DNA of 64,000 bases from Rosa chinensis (Eukaryota; Streptophyta; Magnoliopsida; Rosales; Rosaceae), in the NCBI RefSeq assembly GCF_002994745.2, contig NC_037094.1:17260001-17324000 (forward strand), written 5' to 3'. Positions 59,934 through 64,000 of the stretch are shown in pieces (position 1 is the first letter of the stretch; each line of letters starts with the position of its first letter). The notes under the pieces were generated by a model. It made no database searches, was not told the DNA's origin, and worked only from the letters and a program-made list of their open reading frames with translations. Position numbers and translations under genes: made by a program.

Positions 59934-60734
59934 TTAATATAATTGCAGTCATAACATTCTGATGGAGTAGAGATAATTAAAACCAAAAGAAAAAAAAAAG
60001 TTTTAAAAGGAAAAACACACACTTGTTTAAATAAATAAATAAATATATATATATTATAAAATAAAAATAAAATAAAGTAATAATTAAAAATATACAATAA
60101 AAATAAAATAAAGTAATGATGAAAAATAGCCTAATCTCTGCCTAAGCCTCTAGGCACTAGGCCCAAGTATCGTCAAATTAGCGCCTAGTATTTTTTAGAA
60201 CATTAATTTTAGATGGGGATGAATTCAACCCCTCCCCACAACTGCAAATTGCAATGATCACCTCACTCAGTTCATATAGCATGCCTTACTGATCTCACAC
60301 AATTAAAAAAATAAAAATAAAGTTCATCTCGCACGCTGAGTCCTTCTCTAGCGCTGAATTGATTTAAAAAAATAAAAAAAAAAGTTATCCGATCACTAGC
60401 TGTAGATTCCTGGATCAACTCCTTTTCATATCACACGGGTGACACTCATAGGCTCCTAGCTATGTACATGTCCAGCACGGCCCAGGTAGCAGCCACGTCA
60501 CACGGTGTTCACTCACAGCCATATTCCCGCATGCGGAAAAGACACTTCTACTTAGTTGAGTAACACCCGCCAGGTGCCGGGTGCCGGGTCCGAGTCCAAT
60601 CAATTTCAAAATGTTACTTCCTCAATGCAATTCAGCAACTTCCAAAACTTAGCCTCGTTACCGCCACCTGTCCCACGCTCCCACTGCGTGTTGTCGTGTC
60701 CCAGTCCCATAATCACGGGTCCCACATCAAAATG

Positions 60735-60742
60735 TATATAAG
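60735..60742 (+). promoter_or_regulatory. TATA box of the CBF/DREB1 gene
   Basis: TATATAAG about 100 bp before the start codon; this leaves a leader of about 70 bp with ACTCTCTCTAG pyrimidine-rich sequence. Further up, GCCACGTCACACGG (about 60490) has an ACGT core of the ABRE/G-box type. Confidence 0.65.
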
Positions 60743-60839
60743 CCCTTCCACTCGTCGTTTTTGTTTCATAAGCCTTTTCCCCAACTCACACTACTCTCTC
60801 TAGTCTCAGCCAAGAAAACCAAAACCAGCTCTCCCTCAG

Positions 60840-61565
60840 ATGAATAGCTCCAATTACCAGCTCTCAGACTCCAACCAGCAAAGCCTCGAATCAGTCTCCT
60901 CCATCGACAAGCCCGAGTCGTCTTCTTTATCTGACACGAGCTTCACGACTCGCCGTTCACCTCATTCCGACGGAGCGGTGATACTTGCTTCGAGCAGGCC
61001 GAAGAAGCGAGCCGGTAGGCGAGTGTTCAAGGAGACTCGGCCCCCTGTCTACCGGGGCGTGAGGCGCAGGAACAACAACAAGTGGGTGTGCGAGGTCAGG
61101 GAGCCGAACAAAAAGACCAGAATATGGCTCGGGACGTACCCAACTCTTGAGATGGCCGCTCGGGCACACGATGTGGCGGCTTTGGCCCTTAGGGGGAAGC
61201 AGGCATGCCTCAATTTTGCTGATTCAGTGTGGCGGTTGCCCATTCCGGCTTCTAAAGACCAGCTCGACATTCGCAGGGCCGCCGCCGAGGCTGCTGAGAC
61301 ATTTCGACCTGAGGAGTTCGGCGGCGTCTCGAGCAGCTGTGACGACAACGAGAGGGAATATGAGGATGAGAATGTTGAGATGGACAACGAGAAGAAGAAT
61401 GATGGCTTCTACGAGGATGAAGAGGGGCTCTTCGACATGCCCAGATTGCTGACTAGCATGGCGGAGGGTCCACTGCTCTCTCCGCCACGTCATTACTTGG
61501 ACAGTATGAACTGGGCAGACGATCAGGTGGACAGCGAATCAAATTTCAGCTTGTGGAGCTTCTAA
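60840..61565 (+). CDS. CBF/DREB1-type AP2 transcription factor
   Basis: Intronless gene for a 241-residue nuclear regulator. The signature before the AP2 domain, [17 protein letters not shown] (53-69), and the one after it, [10 protein letters not shown] (127-136; canonical DSAWR), define the CBF/DREB1 clade. The AP2 domain (70-127: [40 protein letters not shown]) has Val83 and Glu88, the V14/E19 residues for CCGAC recognition. The acidic tail ([20 protein letters not shown]) ends in LWSF, like the CBF LWSY terminus. CBFs switch on cold, drought or salt response genes. Oddities: RHP in the first signature is RPP, and NSGKW is NNNKW. Closest in style to DDF/DREB1D-F types; exact orthology not claimed. 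The start is the first Met after the TATA box and leader. Confidence 0.96.
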   Translation: MNSSNYQLSDSNQQSLESVSSIDKPESSSLSDTSFTTRRSPHSDGAVILASSRPKKRAGRRVFKETRPPVYRGVRRRNNNKWVCEVREPNKKTRIWLGTYPTLEMAARAHDVAALALRGKQACLNFADSVWRLPIPASKDQLDIRRAAAEAAETFRPEEFGGVSSSCDDNEREYEDENVEMDNEKKNDGFYEDEEGLFDMPRLLTSMAEGPLLSPPRHYLDSMNWADDQVDSESNFSLWSF

Positions 61566-62179
61566 GAGAACACGTGTCCGTCATCAAGATTGGACAGGTG
61601 TCCAGCTTGCTTTGAAAATTGTATTTTTATTTCTGTCGATGATTTTTTTATTCTTTTTTTTTTTCCACTGAAGCACTTCATATAATGACATTGGATTTAG
61701 TACGTAGGATGATGTACAAATTTTCTAATTATGAACTACTCTTTCCCCCAACAAAATTTGACTTGTGCCTTTTTATTTCTATGTAATCTTGTGATCACAG
61801 TCAGGTCAGAGACGCTCGTCTTAATTCTTATACAAAACTAGTAAAGTATTAAAAATAGGGTTTGTCATAGTACGGTATGAGTTGATTTCCTTGATCGATT
61901 ATATTTTGATATATTGATATGTTTTATACTGTTTATGACTGCATAAAGTAGGTACTATATATGCTCTTTTAATCTGTTTGAATGTTGTTTTTTTTGTGGC
62001 AGACCACATGTCGACTTAAGGATTTTATAACATACTTTTTTAATTTCATTTTGTAGTTGATTATCCAAACGGATCTTAATTTGTATACATATTGTGATAG
62101 TGTATTTTGGTGAGTGGTGAGTGGTGACCAATATATTCGTTTTGGCCCTTTTAAGAATGCTTGTGAGATTTGTTTTTTT
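61566..62179. other. 3' flank of the CBF/DREB1 gene
   Basis: Holds the 3' UTR. An ACACGTGTCC G-box-like sequence sits 10 bp past the stop (about 61571). Otherwise AT-rich, no feature recognised. Confidence 0.45.
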
Positions 62180-63057
62180 TGGATGGTTTTAAACATTTAA
62201 GGACACGGTTTATGTCTCCTTGTAGGCAAAGGATAACTCTTCTTTTTCCATTTTCAAGACACAAATTGTGTCCTAGTAAGGTAAAGAGGACACATTTTTC
62301 TTGATATAAAAACATATTTTAGGTGTCCTATATTGGTTACGACTTACGAGGACAATAATGTTGGGCTTTAAGGACACAGTTTATGTGTCATAGTAGGGAA
62401 AAGAGGACACTGTTTCAGTGTCCTTGTATATGACTTACAATGACTGCTAGATGGAGGACTCTAGCCGACAACCCGTAGAAATTGTCACATAATTGGTCTT
62501 TTACGAGAAAATTAAAGTTGTCACATAAATATCAACCGACAACTTGTAGAAGTCGTCGCCTAATTAGTTTTCAATTAGGAAGTTCAAGTTGTCACATATA
62601 CATTAAGCGACGATCTGTTAAAGTTGTCACCCAATTGATTTTCAGTGAGGAAGTTAAAGTTGTCACATAAATATTAACTGACAACTCACATAAGTTGTTG
62701 CTAAATCAGTCTTCTGCGACAAAAATCTAGTTGTCACATAAACATTAAACGATAACTTCTACGAGTTGTCGCCTAATTAATCTTTTACGAGGAAGTTAAA
62801 GTTGTCACACAAACATTAACCGACAATTGATAGAAATTGTCGCCTAATTGACATTTTGGGAGGAATCGGGTGTCGCATAATGTCAAATGGGCAACAACTG
62901 TCAATTTGTCGCAAATACTTACTTTATGTGATAAATTGGTTGTCGCCGATGGGATCATGTGCGACAACTGAAATTTCCTCCTATTTGCCAAGTTTTTGCA
63001 ATGATTTTTGGGTTGTCACAATGAAATTCCTCACTTTTGCTATTTTCTCTTGTAGTG
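62180..63057 (+). mobile_element. right end of a CACTA element
   Basis: The sequence ends GCTATTTTCTCTTGTAGTG, the complement of CACTACAAGAGAAAATAGC, a typical CACTA terminus. To its left lie tandem subterminal repeats (62480-62880), and further left GGACAC...GTGTCCT motifs (62200-62435) that may belong to it or to another element. The left terminus was not found, so it is truncated or rearranged. Confidence 0.7.
62480..62880 (+). repeat. ~70-bp tandem subterminal repeats
   Basis: Five to six diverged units with the core GTTGTCACATAAACATTAAC, CGACAACTTGTAGAAGTTGT and CGCCTAATTG-TTTTACGAGG, starting near 62517, 62587, 62657, 62728 and 62800. Such short-unit arrays with inverted GTTGTC/GACAAC motifs are usual binding-site arrays at CACTA ends. 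Confidence 0.8.
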
Positions 63058-63161
63058 AACAAAACAGAGCTCTGATCAAGAATGTATAGCGCATCAATGT
63101 CTGTTTCTGCAATAAAACTTCAATTTCTGATAATAACAGAGGAATCCACTTATAGTACCGT

Positions 63162-63440
63162 CACTACTAAAGACAATTGCTTTTGCTACGGCAAATTTAG
63201 CCTTTTGCGACGGAAATGTTAGCGTTGCTATAGGTGGCGTCACAAGATCCATTTGCGACGGTAAATTTCCGTTGCAAAAAATATTTGCGACGGAAAACTG
63301 CTGCCGTCGCAATGGCTAAACTATTTGTGACTGATACTTTGCCGTCGCAAAAAGATATGTCATTTAAAAAAAAAAATGGGGTGAATTAGTTGCGACGGAT
63401 ATTTTGCCGTCGCAAAGAATATTTCATTTATAAAAAAAAT
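63162..63440 (+). mobile_element. left end of a second CACTA element
   Basis: Begins CACTACTAAAGACAATTGC after CGT, followed by subterminal motifs TTTGCGACGG / CCGTCGCAAA in both orientations, the well-known pattern of plant CACTA ends. No matching right end occurs before 64000, so the element either leaves the window or is truncated after about 63440. Confidence 0.68.
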
Positions 63441-64000
63441 AATAAAAAAAAAGGTGTGGATTGCACACCAAAGCTAGTATAATTCACCAAATATCATAAA
63501 TTGAAAAATATTACGAAACCCATCATCTATAACCAACCAACAATCACAATTCTAAGACCAACCAAAGATTGTTTAAAAACAAAGATGAGCCAAAGCAACC
63601 CATGCCAACACTGCAGCACCTTCATTAGAAGTAAAAAAAATGGCCAGATTATCAACCACAGCTGCTACCAAGCATACTTTCAAATTTATATTAGAATCCA
63701 CGCCAAAACACTTCTAGCTGGAGCAGCCCCATTCTTATCGAGTACCTGTAAGGATGAGAATTTTGATCAGTTAGCTAAAATAAACTAGTGGATCATGAAC
63801 AATCTATTCTCGATCAGCTGATATCATTGAAAGAATCATGAATTATATAATTCTGCACTTTTGAGAGAGCAAAGTACTTGTATATTTGAGATTCTGAAAC
63901 CACTGATTCTTATCTGCAGTTTGCATTAAACCCCAATCCTATAATTTCAACTTAGAAAGAAAAACTTAAGCTCATCTATATACCAGTAATATGTTCATCA
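63441..64000. other. window end, no recognised gene
   Basis: AT-rich; may be the interior of the second CACTA element. The open frame 63501-63788 has no recognisable domain. Confidence 0.4.

Larger units (their letters stand above)
56421..60202. mobile_element. inverted-repeat-bounded element with nested insertions
   Basis: The left end TGTTCTAAAAAACTGCCTAG and the right end, read in complement (TGTTCTAAAAAATACTAGGC), are inverted; both continue into AGGCG-rich sequence (CCTAGGCG, GCCTAAG, GTCTAGGCGG). Solo LTR C and a Helitron lie inside, leaving about 1 kb of original element. TSDs were not readable, so the superfamily is open. Confidence 0.5.

Noticed and set aside
62480..62880. Regularly spaced direct repeats resembling a CRISPR array
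   Set aside because: Plant DNA, diverged units without unique spacers, next to a CACTA terminus: subterminal transposon repeats.

Overview
This window is nuclear DNA from a flowering plant, almost certainly a eudicot. The evidence is intron-bearing plant gene families (STP hexose transporter, DTX-type MATE carrier, DREB/CBF transcription factors) set in AT-rich DNA full of plant transposable elements: Ty3/gypsy, Ty1/copia, long solo LTRs, CACTA, MULE, hAT, PIF/Harbinger-like, Helitrons and tRNA-derived SINEs. The family cannot be proved from the sequence; Rosaceae is a guess. Only four protein genes look intact. Most of the rest is layered transposon insertion, much of it dated by target-site duplications (TSDs) that can be read directly.  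Layout. 1-4077: 5' part of a decayed gypsy element on the minus strand (RNase H, RT, protease, gag, LTR), inserted into a Helitron copy (4078-4257). 4524-6704: hAT transposon relic. 6801-7016: Helitron-like copy. 7121-8422: MULE-type element with a 9-bp TSD. 9894-12877: 3-kb solo LTR (A). 13179-13817: TRIM-like repeat pair. 14430-14620: SINE. 14849-16414 (-): intronless MATE/DTX transporter gene. 17500-17904: MULE MITE. 18989-20869: 1.9-kb MULE with a perfect 9-bp TSD, sitting inside one arm of an older MITE. 22386-24508 (-): four-exon STP monosaccharide/H+ symporter gene. 25107-28330 (-): 3' half of a copia element whose LTR carries a nested solo LTR. 29202-31954 (-): solo LTR (B). 32164-36849: CACTA transposon with perfect 3-bp TSD carrying fragments of at least three host metabolic genes (IspD-like, HAL3/PPC-decarboxylase-like, LpxA-like). 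37695-38509: GC-rich fold-back element. 39480-39677: second SINE. 41065-41907 (+): DREB-type ERF gene. 43829-44180: fragment of the LTR-A family. 47188-47807 (-): two Helitrons, one inserted inside the 5' terminus of the other. 47920-48168: fragment of a DUF212 (acid phosphatase/haloperoxidase-related) gene. 53872-55458: PIF/Harbinger-like element. 56421-60202: inverted-repeat-bounded block containing solo LTR C (56779-59353) and a Helitron. 60840-61565 (+): CBF/DREB1 gene. 62180-63057 and 63162-end: two CACTA ends.  The four host genes are unrelated transporters and regulators and form no operon or cluster. The two AP2 genes belong to the same ERF group III and share a C-terminal acidic motif. 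The most notable structures are transposon biology: multi-gene capture by a CACTA element, a precise Helitron-in-Helitron insertion, and several nested insertions whose order can be reconstructed from the sequence alone.
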